A DNA stretch of 64,000 bases from Pedobacter sp. PACM 27299 (GCF_001412655.1 NZ_CP012996.1:4774001-4838000), one strand, 5' to 3'. Positions 46,415 to 55,044 are shown, numbered from the stretch's first letter. The notes: generated by a model not told the origin, from the letters alone. Program-made: numbers and translations.

Positions 46415-47509
46415 CTATTTACTTTGAAAGTCAGTGATGGTCTTTCCATCATAACGATATACTCCCTTCAAACCACCAAACCAGATACTTCCGTCATAGG
46501 CTTCTAAAATCCCGAAGATCATTGGTTTATTTGTTATTTCAGTTACAGTTGGCTTTTTACCAGACAAGGACTGCTGATCATAACGCGAAAGTGCCCATGC
46601 TGCAGTATTAGAACGAGCACCAGAAGGCATGCTAATTAGGTCATTGGAACTTTTTGAACTGGTCCAAATATTACCTTTTTTATCTTCGTAAATATAACCA
46701 ACAAATTTCCTGGTAAAATTGGTAAATGTATTGCCGTCATAGCGGCAAAGGCCATCATTGCCCCCGAGCCAGATATTGCCTTTTTTATCTTTGATGATCG
46801 AACGAACATTCTCAAAAGGTTTTCCGTCTTTATTGGTGATCGTAGTAAATGTTTTTCCATCATACAAGAAGGCATAACCTCTTGTACCAAACCAAAGTTT
46901 TCCTGTTTTATCTTCGATGATCGCATTCACATCATTATGCATCCAATGACCTTCTGGAAGCGCTTGTTGGTAAAATGATACCTGGACAGAATCTGTAGCA
47001 TTAGCGAATGCCCCTTCTTTCATTTTAAAATTTCGAAAGGATTTCCCATCGTAGCGACTTGCTCCCCCTTCAGTGCCGAACCAAATATTACCGGTTTTAT
47101 CCTCATAAATATGGGTAACACGATCATTTGCAAGTCCATCCTTGGTTGTAAAATTATGAAAGGATACCCCATCGTAATGGTAAACCCCTGAGCCAACAGA
47201 AGCGAACCAGAAATTTCCCTTTTTATCTTCTAAAACAGAAAAAAAGCGCGCCGGACTCACTTTATTTGTAATATTGGTAAAAGACTTTCCATCGTATTTA
47301 AAAACACCCTCCCATGAAGCCATCCAAATGTTGCCCTTACTGTCTTGCTTGATCGTACGAACAATACTCTTTGGCCCATAGGAAGTGGAAATGTTTTTGG
47401 TTTCAACGAAATCTTTAGCGCCTTTTTTTTGCTGCGCCTGTACAGGAAAACAAATTACTCCAGCCAATATGATCAGCAGGTTGTAAAAAACGTTTCTTTT
47501 ATTTTTCAT
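46415..47509 (-). CDS. Secreted two-component-regulator beta-propeller protein
   Basis: The 364-residue protein has a signal peptide (ending FPVQAQ). It consists of Reg_prop repeats with the motif (D/K)xKGNIWFGxxxGxxRYDGKSFxNF. At least six blades are seen, for example DSKGNIWMASWEGVFKYDG, DKTGNIWFGTEGGASRYDG and DKKGNIWLGGNDGLCRYDG. In hybrid two-component systems such propellers form the periplasmic glycan sensor and are fused to a kinase; here the propeller stands alone with no kinase or transmembrane part. It is upstream of the thioredoxin-like and hybrid kinase genes on the same strand (101-base gap), so it may feed that kinase or serve another protein. Confidence 0.85.
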   Translation of the reverse strand: MKNKRNVFYNLLIILAGVICFPVQAQQKKGAKDFVETKNISTSYGPKSIVRTIKQDSKGNIWMASWEGVFKYDGKSFTNITNKVSPARFFSVLEDKKGNFWFASVGSGVYHYDGVSFHNFTTKDGLANDRVTHIYEDKTGNIWFGTEGGASRYDGKSFRNFKMKEGAFANATDSVQVSFYQQALPEGHWMHNDVNAIIEDKTGKLWFGTRGYAFLYDGKTFTTITNKDGKPFENVRSIIKDKKGNIWLGGNDGLCRYDGNTFTNFTRKFVGYIYEDKKGNIWTSSKSSNDLISMPSGARSNTAAWALSRYDQQSLSGKKPTVTEITNKPMIFGILEAYDGSIWFGGLKGVYRYDGKTITDFQSK

Positions 47510-47612
47510 ATGCTATTAAAATTGATTCAGCGAATCTACTTTGATCTTTTTCGGCTGGAGAGAATTGGATTGTAAATAAAAATGTAAACTTTGTAAATAA
47601 AAAATTGACACT

Positions 47613-48521
47613 ATGCATGTTAGCAGAAATCTCAGCGCCGCGAAACACAAGTACGTGTTTGGATTGATACTACTCTTGTTTATCTCTACCATCTGCGTAG
47701 CTTTCAGTATATCAGACAATGACGATTTCCATATCGCCAGGCGGGAGGTTTTACTCCGCAGGATCGGGCATGAGCTGCTTCTTCAGTCGGGCGATAGTAC
47801 ATCAAGGGTGCTGCCGGTAAAAAAGATCTCAGAAAATGAATACGAAATCCGGTTTGAGGATGAGCTTACTTTTCAACCGGATTCTCTGGTGAATACTAGC
47901 CTGCGTTTACTAGCCAAAGATCCCCTCACAGGTGACTATGTTGTTAATGTGCTGAACTGTGGCAACTCCAGTGTAGCCTATGGGTACGCTATATCCAAAA
48001 ATAAAAAGGATGATATTGTGGCATGCCTGGGAAGAAAGCAACCCAGAGCATGTTACATGATCAATGTTAAGTTCAAATCAACGGGCATACCTATAACAAA
48101 GAATGGATATCTTCTAGGCAGCCTCCCATTTTTAGCAATTTTTGGTTTTATATTTTTGAGATCGTTTAAGCCAGGAAAAGCCTTCACTGAGCATCAGCAT
48201 ACAGACATGTTAACTTTAGGTGCGGTGCTGTTCGATGCGAAACATCGGAAGCTTATCATAAACGGAAAAACAATAGACTTAACAGGAACTGAAACACGTG
48301 TACTGCGCATTTTCGCGGTATCTCCTAATGAGACTATAGAAAGAAGCCGTTTACAAAAAGAGATCTGGGAAGATGAAGGTGTTATTGTAGGCCGCAGTCT
48401 GGATATGTTTATCTCAAAACTTAGGAAAAAACTGGAATTTGATCCGAACATCAACATTGTTGTGATACGTGGCAAAGGATATAAGCTTGAAATTACTACC
48501 AATTGTTTTGCAGATAGCTGA
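47613..48521 (+). CDS. Membrane-bound winged-helix regulator (OmpR/ToxR-like DNA-binding domain)
   Basis: The 302-residue protein has a transmembrane helix at about 15-32 (VFGLILLLFISTICVAFSI). A periplasmic segment of about 130 residues with a few cysteines (LNCGNS, VACLGRK, ACYMIN) follows, then a second helix (LLGSLPFLAIFGFIFL, about 170-187). The cytoplasmic C-terminal domain is a Trans_reg_C winged helix: LTGTETRVLRIFAVSPNETIERSRLQKEIWED and RSLDMFISKLRKKLEFDPNINIVVIRGKGYKL. Unlike ToxR or CadC, the DNA-binding domain is C-terminal to the membrane part. It is divergent from the propeller gene (103-base gap) and probably reads an envelope signal without a separate kinase. Confidence 0.85.
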   Translation: MHVSRNLSAAKHKYVFGLILLLFISTICVAFSISDNDDFHIARREVLLRRIGHELLLQSGDSTSRVLPVKKISENEYEIRFEDELTFQPDSLVNTSLRLLAKDPLTGDYVVNVLNCGNSSVAYGYAISKNKKDDIVACLGRKQPRACYMINVKFKSTGIPITKNGYLLGSLPFLAIFGFIFLRSFKPGKAFTEHQHTDMLTLGAVLFDAKHRKLIINGKTIDLTGTETRVLRIFAVSPNETIERSRLQKEIWEDEGVIVGRSLDMFISKLRKKLEFDPNINIVVIRGKGYKLEITTNCFADS

Positions 48522-48536
48522 TATGGTGCGTCAGCC

Positions 48537-49244
48537 TTATTTAATCCCTAAAAGATCAAATAATTCCTCTTTCTTGTTTAATGCAACAGAAATAGACTTG
48601 CCATTAATAAGTTCTACCATATTTCCATTTACACTTCTTACTGCCTCCAGATTCAGGATAAATGAACGCTGAATTCTGAAAAACTTTGGTAAGGACAAGA
48701 TTTCTTCCATAGATTTAAGCGTTGCCTGTGTGCTATAAATAGCTGAAGAAATCACGATTTTTAAATAATCACCCTGGGCTTCAACGTATAAAATTTCTTC
48801 CAATAAAACCTTAATCAGCTTTCCTTCTGATTTTATAAAAATTCGATCATTATTTATCTGTTGCAGAGAAGAGGAACGTTTTAGATCCAGGTATTCTTTT
48901 GCCTTATTAACGGCTTTTAAAAAACGATCAAACCTTACCGGTTTAACCAGATAATCAGTTGCCCCAGTCTCAAAACCGTCTAGCGCAAAATCCCGGTAAG
49001 CCGTGATGAATATTACCACCATAGAATTTCCCAGAGCCCGTACAAGCTCTAAACCATTCATCTTAGGCATTTCTATATCGCTGAAGACGATATCTACAGG
49101 CTGATCTTTTACGAATAAAAGGGCATCAACAGGATCTTCAAATGCAGCCAGAACATTCAGAAAAGGAACGGCTTTAACAAAAGACTCCACAACATCCCTT
49201 GCCAGAGGTTCATCGTCAATAATGACACAATTTAATTTTTCCAT
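48537..49244 (-). CDS. LytTR-family response regulator
   Basis: The 235-residue protein has a receiver domain with phospho-Asp56 (VFSDIEMPKMNG) and the flanking IIDDEPLARD and LVKPVRFDRF segments. The LytTR DNA-binding domain is at about 135-235 (IFIKSEGKLIKVLLEEILYVEAQGDYLKI ... FFRIQRSFILNLEAVRSVNG). LytTR proteins bind promoter direct repeats. The start codon overlaps the stop of the kinase gene by one base (TAATG), so the pair is translationally coupled and forms a two-component system. The regulated genes are not identified. Confidence 0.93.
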   Translation of the reverse strand: MEKLNCVIIDDEPLARDVVESFVKAVPFLNVLAAFEDPVDALLFVKDQPVDIVFSDIEMPKMNGLELVRALGNSMVVIFITAYRDFALDGFETGATDYLVKPVRFDRFLKAVNKAKEYLDLKRSSSLQQINNDRIFIKSEGKLIKVLLEEILYVEAQGDYLKIVISSAIYSTQATLKSMEEILSLPKFFRIQRSFILNLEAVRSVNGNMVELINGKSISVALNKKEELFDLLGIK

Positions 49245-50413
49245 TAATTTTTTAGCGCTAACTTTAGTGATACTTTAAAACATCCTCCGAGATTTTGAAT
49301 TTGCAATTCATATTTATCCGGATACAATAGCTGTAATCGTTTCCGGGAATTCTCTAAACCAATTCCACCAAAATCTACCACTTTCCTAGTATCATCAATA
49401 TCATTTTCGACATCAAAATAAAAACATCCATCTTCAATCTTTATACATAGATTCAGTAATGAACCAGTTTTGGACTTCAGCCCATATTTAAAAGCATTTT
49501 CAATAAAAGTAAATGTTAAAAGCGGTGCAATATATAACCCTGAACATTCCTCCTCAGCAGGAAATTCGAATTGAATATTTTTGCTTCCTGAATACCTCAT
49601 TTTTTCCAGCTCCACATAATTTTTAATGAATTCCAGCTCCTTGCTGAAAGGAACTTTTTCTGTATTGGATTCATACAAGGTATAGCTCATCATATCGGAA
49701 AGATTCAAAACAACTTCTGGAACCAGGTCATCCTTTTTAAGACTTAAACTATACAGGTTATTCAATGTATTAAAAAGAAAATGAGGGTTGAGCTGGGCCT
49801 TCAGAAAATCCTTTTCAATATTGATATTCTGAATCTCCAATGCTGCTTTTTGCTTCTGTACAGTTAGTGTTCTATTATAAAGCCTGGAGATCTCAAAAAG
49901 AATTTTGACAATAAAAAACGGCGCCAAAATGGAGATAATAATAATTGCCTGGGATACCATCCTTTTTACAGCTATAGCCTGGAAAAAAGTCTGACTTGCA
50001 GCCCCTGCGATCGCCCCTTTCAATTCGCCATCTAAAATTTCGAAACCAAGTGAATGGTATGCAATAGAAAAAAAGTAAGTCACTAAAAGCCAGATCACCA
50101 CAAACACTGGAAATGTAATGATGATCAGTAAAATCGCCGTACTTAACCTGACTTTAAAAATCCTGGGTAAGGCAACATAAAAAAACAAATAAAAAACAAC
50201 CATATTCACAATGGTCATCCTCAACGTTAATATAAAACTGTTAAAGTAGGTCAGGTGATAGGCGATTCTGTAACTCAGGAATAAAAGTACAGCGAAGCTC
50301 AACCACATCAAACTATGAAACAAAAACCGTTTCCCTTTAGTATAGAATTTATCAAAATCAAACGCTCCAATCCTGTCTGTAAAATATTCTGAGAAAACCT
50401 GTTTATTCTGCAT
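49244..50413 (-). CDS. LytS-type sensor histidine kinase
   Basis: The 389-residue protein has four hydrophobic helices (about residues 30-180) and a short coiled coil. The His_kinase domain carries FLKAQLNPHFLFNTLNNLYS with phospho-His211. A HATPase_c-like region has FIENAFKYGLKSKTG and VDFGGIGLENSRKRL. No large extracellular sensor is present, so it likely reads a membrane signal. It ends one base into the LytTR gene start and acts as its partner. A CPBP protease gene lies upstream on the same strand (57-base gap). Confidence 0.93.
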   Translation of the reverse strand: MQNKQVFSEYFTDRIGAFDFDKFYTKGKRFLFHSLMWLSFAVLLFLSYRIAYHLTYFNSFILTLRMTIVNMVVFYLFFYVALPRIFKVRLSTAILLIIITFPVFVVIWLLVTYFFSIAYHSLGFEILDGELKGAIAGAASQTFFQAIAVKRMVSQAIIIISILAPFFIVKILFEISRLYNRTLTVQKQKAALEIQNINIEKDFLKAQLNPHFLFNTLNNLYSLSLKKDDLVPEVVLNLSDMMSYTLYESNTEKVPFSKELEFIKNYVELEKMRYSGSKNIQFEFPAEEECSGLYIAPLLTFTFIENAFKYGLKSKTGSLLNLCIKIEDGCFYFDVENDIDDTRKVVDFGGIGLENSRKRLQLLYPDKYELQIQNLGGCFKVSLKLALKN

Positions 50414-50470
50414 TTGTGTCTTTTAAAGCAAACCAAAGATAGTTTTTTGGTTCGCCTGATTATATTTCAA

Positions 50471-51229
50471 TTATAAAATTCTGATGATCGCATTCATAAT
50501 ATTGATGGTGTTGTGTCCCAAAATAGGATAAATTAGATTACCGGAAAATTTTCTAAGTACACCAACGCTTAACGATGAAATTAGGGACAGATAAACAATC
50601 GTCATTAAATCGAATTTAAGTTCATGATTCGGTGTCAGAAATACTCCATGAGCCACTCCAAATAAAACAGTGACCATAATAAATCCCCAGCCAAACTTTA
50701 TTCCTTTAAAAGTCCATTTTGGTGAAAAGGCCTTTTCCAGCAGCCATAAACCGATTCCTCTAAACGCAAGTTCTTCCGTTAATCCAGGTAGTGTGGCCTG
50801 AAAAGCAAAGGTTTCCAGATCGAAAGCACCTCCCTTTGGGAATAGAATCATCTTAAAAATGAAATCAAAAAATAAAAATCCAAAGAAGAACAAAAGACCA
50901 ATAATCACCTGCTTTTTAGCATTCGTTTTTGTCGTAAAGCCAATTTCCTGCCTGTTGGATTTTGATACCGCATAAATGATCATTAAAGACATCAGTAGAC
51001 TTAAGATCTTTCCAATCCAAGAAAACTTAAGTCCCATAAATTCCATGCTTATGTATTGTTTTGACAGTTGCTGAATATAACAGTCCGCTAAAAAATACAA
51101 AATAAAGAAGCCTAAATACTTTAGCTGGCCTTTTTCTGACTTGATTAATGCGAGGAGAATGATTGGCAGGAGGATTAGAATCCAAATAAGTGGTGTTAGT
51201 AGTGACATATCTTTTATAATTTTTATCAA
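50471..51229 (-). CDS. CPBP-family intramembrane metalloprotease
   Basis: The 252-residue membrane protein has about seven hydrophobic helices. The CPBP motif is clear: LPGLTEELAFRGIGLWLLEKAF (EExxxR), with GVAHGVFLTPNHELKF and the GHNTIN segment at the C-terminal helices providing the further metal ligands. Families of this type include CAAX prenyl endopeptidase-like and bacteriocin self-immunity or signal-peptide proteases. It is upstream of the LytS/LytTR pair on the same strand, and could be part of the same signalling or defence unit. Confidence 0.88.
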   Translation of the reverse strand: MIKIIKDMSLLTPLIWILILLPIILLALIKSEKGQLKYLGFFILYFLADCYIQQLSKQYISMEFMGLKFSWIGKILSLLMSLMIIYAVSKSNRQEIGFTTKTNAKKQVIIGLLFFFGFLFFDFIFKMILFPKGGAFDLETFAFQATLPGLTEELAFRGIGLWLLEKAFSPKWTFKGIKFGWGFIMVTVLFGVAHGVFLTPNHELKFDLMTIVYLSLISSLSVGVLRKFSGNLIYPILGHNTINIMNAIIRIL

Positions 51230-51359
51230 AACTATCCAACCCTGAACCAGATTAAAATTCTACCGATGAGAACCCGTCTTTTGCCGATGAAACATGGGTA
51301 TTGTAAGATTAAACAACATTAGAATTTGTTGTTTATCGATACATTTTACATTAGAAACA

Positions 51360-51394
51360 AAAAAGCCGTTATTCTTATCGAACAACGGCTTTTT
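51360..51394. terminator. Intrinsic terminator (bidirectional)
   Basis: An 11-bp perfect stem (51360-51370 with 51384-51394) with A- and T-runs on each side, between two leftward genes. It most likely ends transcription of the gene at 51461-52330. Confidence 0.8.
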
Positions 51395-51460
51395 AAACTG
51401 TGCGTCCAACAGGATGCTTATCGAAGCATTTGTTGTCTGACCTAGGTTTATCGGTATCTA

Positions 51461-52330
51461 TTATTTCATTGTGATGATTTCACTTAAAAACTTTCCGTCC
51501 CAAGTATATTTTTTCTGACTTTTTGTTTCTTTATATTTTAGATCATCCGGATTCTCGCTGGTATTTTCGGCATCAATAATATTTTTATAGATCATTGATG
51601 GATCGCCTTTGTGCTCGGACGGGAATAAGATGTTCTCCTGGTGATAAAAAACACCGGCATCAGACACCGACATTTTTTCGGGAAAATGAATGAGGTTGGT
51701 CCCATTCCAGGCAAAGTAATAATACTGACTTGCAATGCCGCAGGCTTCGCCTAAAAAACCTAAGCGGTGAATATTTTTGATATTTTGTAAGCCCATTCCA
51801 GGCAATATTTTGGTCTCTATTCCCGACTGACCATTTATATTAGCATGGAAAATCTCTTTAGTAATGAACATTTGTTCTTTATCAAAAATTTTCAATTCCG
51901 ATTCATAATATGAGGGAGAATATGCTGTAGCAGGCCTAAATTTCTTGAGACCGCAAATAAACAATTCTCCTTCATTATTCTTAGAACCGTTAAGGGCCAA
52001 AAGTCCTAGCCAAACAAATCCTTTTTTTTGTTGATTATCTTTTATATAACTAACCTCATGCCATGGGGCATAGAAACCTCTAATGGTATTACCACGATAT
52101 GCAACGCTTTTAATGATAACTTGATTTCCTTGTGTTAAAGAATCAATTACTCCTGCCTCAAGATTTGGGTAGTCACGGATATAGGCTAAATCTGCAAAAA
52201 TATAAGCGGTATCCGCTTTCTGGAAGTTCCATAAATTATATTCTTCATCCAAGGCGTAGGCTGTAGGTTTCTCCTGTGCTTTAGCAAATATGGATAACAC
52301 ACAAAAAAGTAGTAATAATGATGATTTCAT
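51461..52330 (-). CDS. Secreted SH3-like protein of unknown function
   Basis: The 289-residue protein has a signal peptide (ending IFAKAQ). The first domain (about residues 40-110) is like a bacterial SH3: TAYIFADLAYIRDYPNLEAGVIDSLTQGNQVIIKS, then WHEVSYIKDNQQKKGFVWLGLLAL. The rest is beta-rich with no recognised family (LFICGLKKF, ASQYYYFAWNGTNL). It resembles Bacteroidota envelope proteins that carry an SH3b domain. No partner gene is near, and a terminator follows. Confidence 0.65.
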   Translation of the reverse strand: MKSSLLLLFCVLSIFAKAQEKPTAYALDEEYNLWNFQKADTAYIFADLAYIRDYPNLEAGVIDSLTQGNQVIIKSVAYRGNTIRGFYAPWHEVSYIKDNQQKKGFVWLGLLALNGSKNNEGELFICGLKKFRPATAYSPSYYESELKIFDKEQMFITKEIFHANINGQSGIETKILPGMGLQNIKNIHRLGFLGEACGIASQYYYFAWNGTNLIHFPEKMSVSDAGVFYHQENILFPSEHKGDPSMIYKNIIDAENTSENPDDLKYKETKSQKKYTWDGKFLSEIITMK

Positions 52331-52422
52331 ATCGCCAAATTTATAATTTGATAATGAAATAAAATATATTCAAAGTTACAAAACATCAAATTACACCCGA
52401 TGAGGTATAATAAACTCTGACT

Positions 52423-52446
52423 AAAAGATTATGAGTCTTCTACTCT
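52423..52446. repeat. Direct repeat of part of the tRNA (distal copy)
   Basis: A 24-base exact copy of 53829-53852, which lies inside the tRNA gene and covers its anticodon stem-loop (tRNA positions 22-45). The surrounding sequence is unlike the tRNA. The two copies bracket a 1.4-kb segment, which is the layout left by a site-specific integration, with this copy the distal att remnant. Confidence 0.7.
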
Positions 52447-52553
52447 GATAGTGTATACTATGATAAAAAACTGCATTCAAATCAAAATTTATTATATGTA
52501 TCGAATTACCACATTAATTACAAAAGCAGTAATTTTACAGTACATGTAAAAGT

Positions 52554-53639
52554 ATGAATTTCGAAAATCTTTTAATAGCAATTGAAGAGACCCATGTCAA
52601 GCTCAATAGAAAAGCTATTAGCCAAGTCAATTATTACAATACCATTCGCAACTGGTTAATTGGTTACTTTATAATAGAATTTGAACAATATGGTGAAGAC
52701 AGAGCTACCTATGGAAATGCAGTACTAAAGAACTTAGCTGGAAAACTTATCCACATTAAGGGAATGTCAATGACGAATTAAAAGTTATTCAGACAGTTTT
52801 ATCAAGTCTACCCTGAAATTGGTCAAACATTGTCCGACCAATTCAAACAACTGGGACTACCATCAATTGGTCAGACAGCGTCTGACCAATTGATGGGTAA
52901 AAAACATCCGGACTCTTCTCTTAGCCCTCAAGAATTACTGACCCAACTTAATTTCTCACATTTCATAGAACTGATTAGGGTAGAAGACACTTTAAAACGA
53001 CATTTCTACGAAGTGGAAGCTGTTAAAAATGCTTGGAAAGTCCGAGATCTTGCCCGTGCCATTGATACTTTATTGTTTGAAAGAACAGGCTTATCGGCTA
53101 ATAAGGCCGCTGTGATTGCAAAAATCAGAAACAATCAAAAGGTCGAAATGACAGATGTGATCAAAAATCCTTACTTACTAGAATTCTTAGGTTTGGAAGA
53201 AAAGTCAGAATACACAGAGCATGATCTTGAATCGGCCATTATTGATCATCTCCAGCACTTTTTAACAGAAATGGGCCGGGGATTTTGCTTTGAGGCAAGA
53301 CAAAAACGCATTACTTTTGACAATGTCCATTACCGAATCGATCTAGTGTTTTATCACCGTATCTTAAAATCGCATATCCTTCTTGATCTAAAATTAGGCC
53401 GTTATGACCATGCCGATGCCGGACAAATGAATCTCTATCTGAATTATTACCGTAAGCATGAAATGAGTGAAGGAGATAATCCCCCTGTAGGGATTATTTT
53501 ATGTGCAGATAAAAATGATGCCCTAGTAGAATATACCACAACCGGCTTATCAAATGAAGTCTTCGTCTCAAAATATTTGGTTCAGTTACCTAGCAAAGAG
53601 ACTTTAGAAGCATTCATTCGAAATGAAATGAACCCGTAA
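52554..53639 (+). pseudogene. DUF1016/YhcG-type nuclease gene interrupted by one stop codon
   Basis: The same reading frame runs from ATG 52554 to the stop at 53639 and is broken only by TAA at 52779-52781. Before it is the DUF1016 N-domain (YNTIRNWLIGYFIIEFEQYGED, LKNLAGKLIHIKGMSMTN). Directly after it the protein continues with KLFRQFYQVYPEIGQTLSDQF, the usual next motif, where a Leu codon (TTA) would be expected. The C-terminal PDDEXK nuclease domain is intact (YRIDLVFYHRILKSHILLDLKLG and GQMNLYLNYY). The full length of 361 codons matches the family. It is most simply a recent nonsense mutation; a sequencing error is the alternative. It lies within the tRNA-flanked island. Confidence 0.85.
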
Positions 53640-53767
53640 TCTTTGGAGTGTGGAATATTGAATCGAGTATTTCTCACGTATTGTCTTTAGTAAAACTATA
53701 ATGGACTCTAACTATAAAACAACCTTTATACTACCATTAAGGCCGATAAATTTCCCAGCTAAAAACA

Positions 53768-53798
53768 AAACCCTCTTTACGGACTGTAAAGAGGGTTT
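53768..53798 (-). terminator. Terminator of the tRNA gene
   Basis: A perfect 13-bp stem (53768-53780 with 53786-53798) and 5-base loop, beginning two bases after the tRNA 3' end on the minus strand and followed there by TTTTGTTTTT. Confidence 0.9.
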
Positions 53799-53799
53799 G

Positions 53800-53873
53800 T
53801 GGGCCATGATGGGCTCGAACCATCGACCAAAAGATTATGAGTCTTCTACTCTAACCAGCTGAGCTAATGGCCC
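53800..53873 (-). tRNA. tRNA with CAU anticodon (Ile2 or elongator Met)
   Basis: A 74-nt tRNA on the minus strand. The acceptor stem GGGCCAT pairs with ATGGCCC, the discriminator is A, and no CCA is encoded. The D-arm is AGCTCAGCTGGTTAGAG, the anticodon loop CTCATAA, and the T-arm GATGGTTCGAGCCCATC. The CAU anticodon could be Met or Ile with lysidine at C34. The segment GACTCATAATC and TTGGTCG resembles E. coli ileX more than its elongator tRNA-Met, so Ile2 is favoured. An internal 24-base segment is repeated at 52423-52446. Confidence 0.9.
53829..53852. repeat. Direct repeat inside the tRNA gene (proximal copy)
   Basis: The tRNA copy of the 24-base exact repeat also found at 52423-52446, covering the anticodon arm. 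With its partner it brackets the DUF1016 segment. Confidence 0.7.
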
Positions 53874-53940
53874 TGAAAAATCATATTGATTTTGCGAATG
53901 CAATGTTACATATTTGAATCGAATTTTGGAAACACTTTAT

Positions 53941-54576
53941 ATGAAAAAAATAAAAAATATCATCTTCGATTATGGCAACGTGATCTTTGAAATAGACTTT
54001 AAAAGGGCTCAAGAAGCTCTTATACAACTCGGTATCGAGAATATCGAAGACTTTTTTGCACATAAAAGTCACCACAATATTTTTAATGATTTGGAGACCG
54101 CAGCAATCAGTCCAGCCGAATTTAGGGCCGGAATTAGGGAAGCATCCTCAAAAAAAGACATCACAGATGAACAAATTGATGCTGCTTGGAACAGTTTATT
54201 GATCGGAGTTCCAGAAAATGTGCACGAAGTATTATTAAAAGTGAAGGACAAATACCGCACATTTCTACTCAGCAATAACAATGAAATCCATTACAACTGG
54301 ATCGTGGATTATTTGAAAAGAGAATTCGATATGCCGGATAACAGCGGACTATTTGAAAAAGCTTATTATTCTCAGCAAATGTTTTTAAGAAAACCTAATG
54401 TAGAAATATTTGAAAAGGTTTTAAAAGAGAACAACCTCGATCCGGAAGAGACTTTGTTTATCGACGACAGTCCGCAGCACCTGGTTGGCGCAAAAGCCGC
54501 AGGTATGCAGACCTTATTGATGACAAAACATCCGAAATACCTCGAGGATGTATTAATTGAGCATCAGATCTTATAA
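53941..54576 (+). CDS. HAD-superfamily hydrolase (YihX-like phosphatase)
   Basis: The frame is open from 53914 (TTG), but the ATG at 53941 starts the motif-bearing sequence MKKIKNIIFDYGNVIFEID, giving 211 residues. Motif I is FDYGNV, motif II FLLSNNNE, the Lys of motif III lies in FLRKPNVEIF, and motif IV is LFIDDSPQHLVGAKAAG. This subgroup (haloacid dehalogenase-like, YihX type) hydrolyses small sugar or nucleotide phosphates such as glucose-1-phosphate. The upstream tRNA reads away from it. A DUF962 gene follows after 50 bases. Confidence 0.9.
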   Translation: MKKIKNIIFDYGNVIFEIDFKRAQEALIQLGIENIEDFFAHKSHHNIFNDLETAAISPAEFRAGIREASSKKDITDEQIDAAWNSLLIGVPENVHEVLLKVKDKYRTFLLSNNNEIHYNWIVDYLKREFDMPDNSGLFEKAYYSQQMFLRKPNVEIFEKVLKENNLDPEETLFIDDSPQHLVGAKAAGMQTLLMTKHPKYLEDVLIEHQIL

Positions 54577-54626
54577 TGGCTCCCGAAAAAACTGTAAATT
54601 GCGGGCCTAAATAAAAATCACACCTA

Positions 54627-54944
54627 ATGACTGAGCAAAAGTTTAAAACTCTGAAAGAATTCTATCCATACTATTTAACAGAGCATACAAATTTAACCAG
54701 TCGAGTGTTACATTTTATAGGAACAGGCCTCGTTATTCTTTCTGTATTTACAGGAATCCTGTTTCATGAATGGCGTTTCATTTTAGCGACGCCATTCCTG
54801 GGATATGGTTTTGCCTGGATTGGCCATTTCTTTTTCGAAAAGAACAAACCTTCGACCTTCAAATATCCGATGTATAGCCTGGCCAGCGACTTCCTTTTGT
54901 TCTGGGATTTATTGACCGGACATCAGGATTTCAAAGTAAAGTAG
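54627..54944 (+). CDS. DUF962/Mpo1-like membrane protein
   Basis: The 105-residue protein matches DUF962: FYPYYLTEHTNLTSRVLHFIGTGL, then a helix pair (VILSVFTGILF, FILATPFLGYGFAWIGHFFFE), and the conserved PSTFKYPMYSLASDFLLFWDLLTG. Yeast Mpo1 of this family is a dioxygenase for 2-hydroxy fatty acids; the His residues in SRVLHF and IGHFFFEKNKP are in keeping with iron binding. Two or three helices place it in the membrane. It precedes the catalase by about 100 bases, with that gene having its own promoter. Confidence 0.9.
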   Translation: MTEQKFKTLKEFYPYYLTEHTNLTSRVLHFIGTGLVILSVFTGILFHEWRFILATPFLGYGFAWIGHFFFEKNKPSTFKYPMYSLASDFLLFWDLLTGHQDFKVK

Positions 54945-54995
54945 TCTCCAGATTTTCAGCATAGAAAAACTCTATATCAGTATAGATATTTACAG

Positions 54996-55027
54996 TTTGT
55001 GGACGAAAATTATTAACCATAGATTTA
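54996..55027 (+). promoter_or_regulatory. Catalase promoter
   Basis: TTTG (54996-54999), a 20-base spacer and TAGATTTA (55020-55027, 7 of 8 against TAnnTTTG). Transcription should start near 55034, which rules out the earlier in-frame TTG at 54997 as the start codon. Confidence 0.6.
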
Positions 55028-55044
55028 TAAAAATCAATAAATCA

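Noticed and set aside
46382..46424. A 9-bp inverted repeat after the propeller gene
   Set aside because: The arms are short, AT-rich and 25 bases apart, and one arm overlaps the stop codon of the propeller gene; not convincing as a terminator.
48469..48672. A 67-codon plus-strand frame at the end of the winged-helix regulator
   Set aside because: It overlaps the LytTR response regulator gene on the minus strand and is a shadow of it.
52830..53639. A separate DUF1016 C-terminal gene starting at TTG 52830
   Set aside because: The frame upstream, back to the TAA at 52779, keeps reading as the same protein (KLFRQFYQVYPEIGQ), so a single interrupted gene is the better description.
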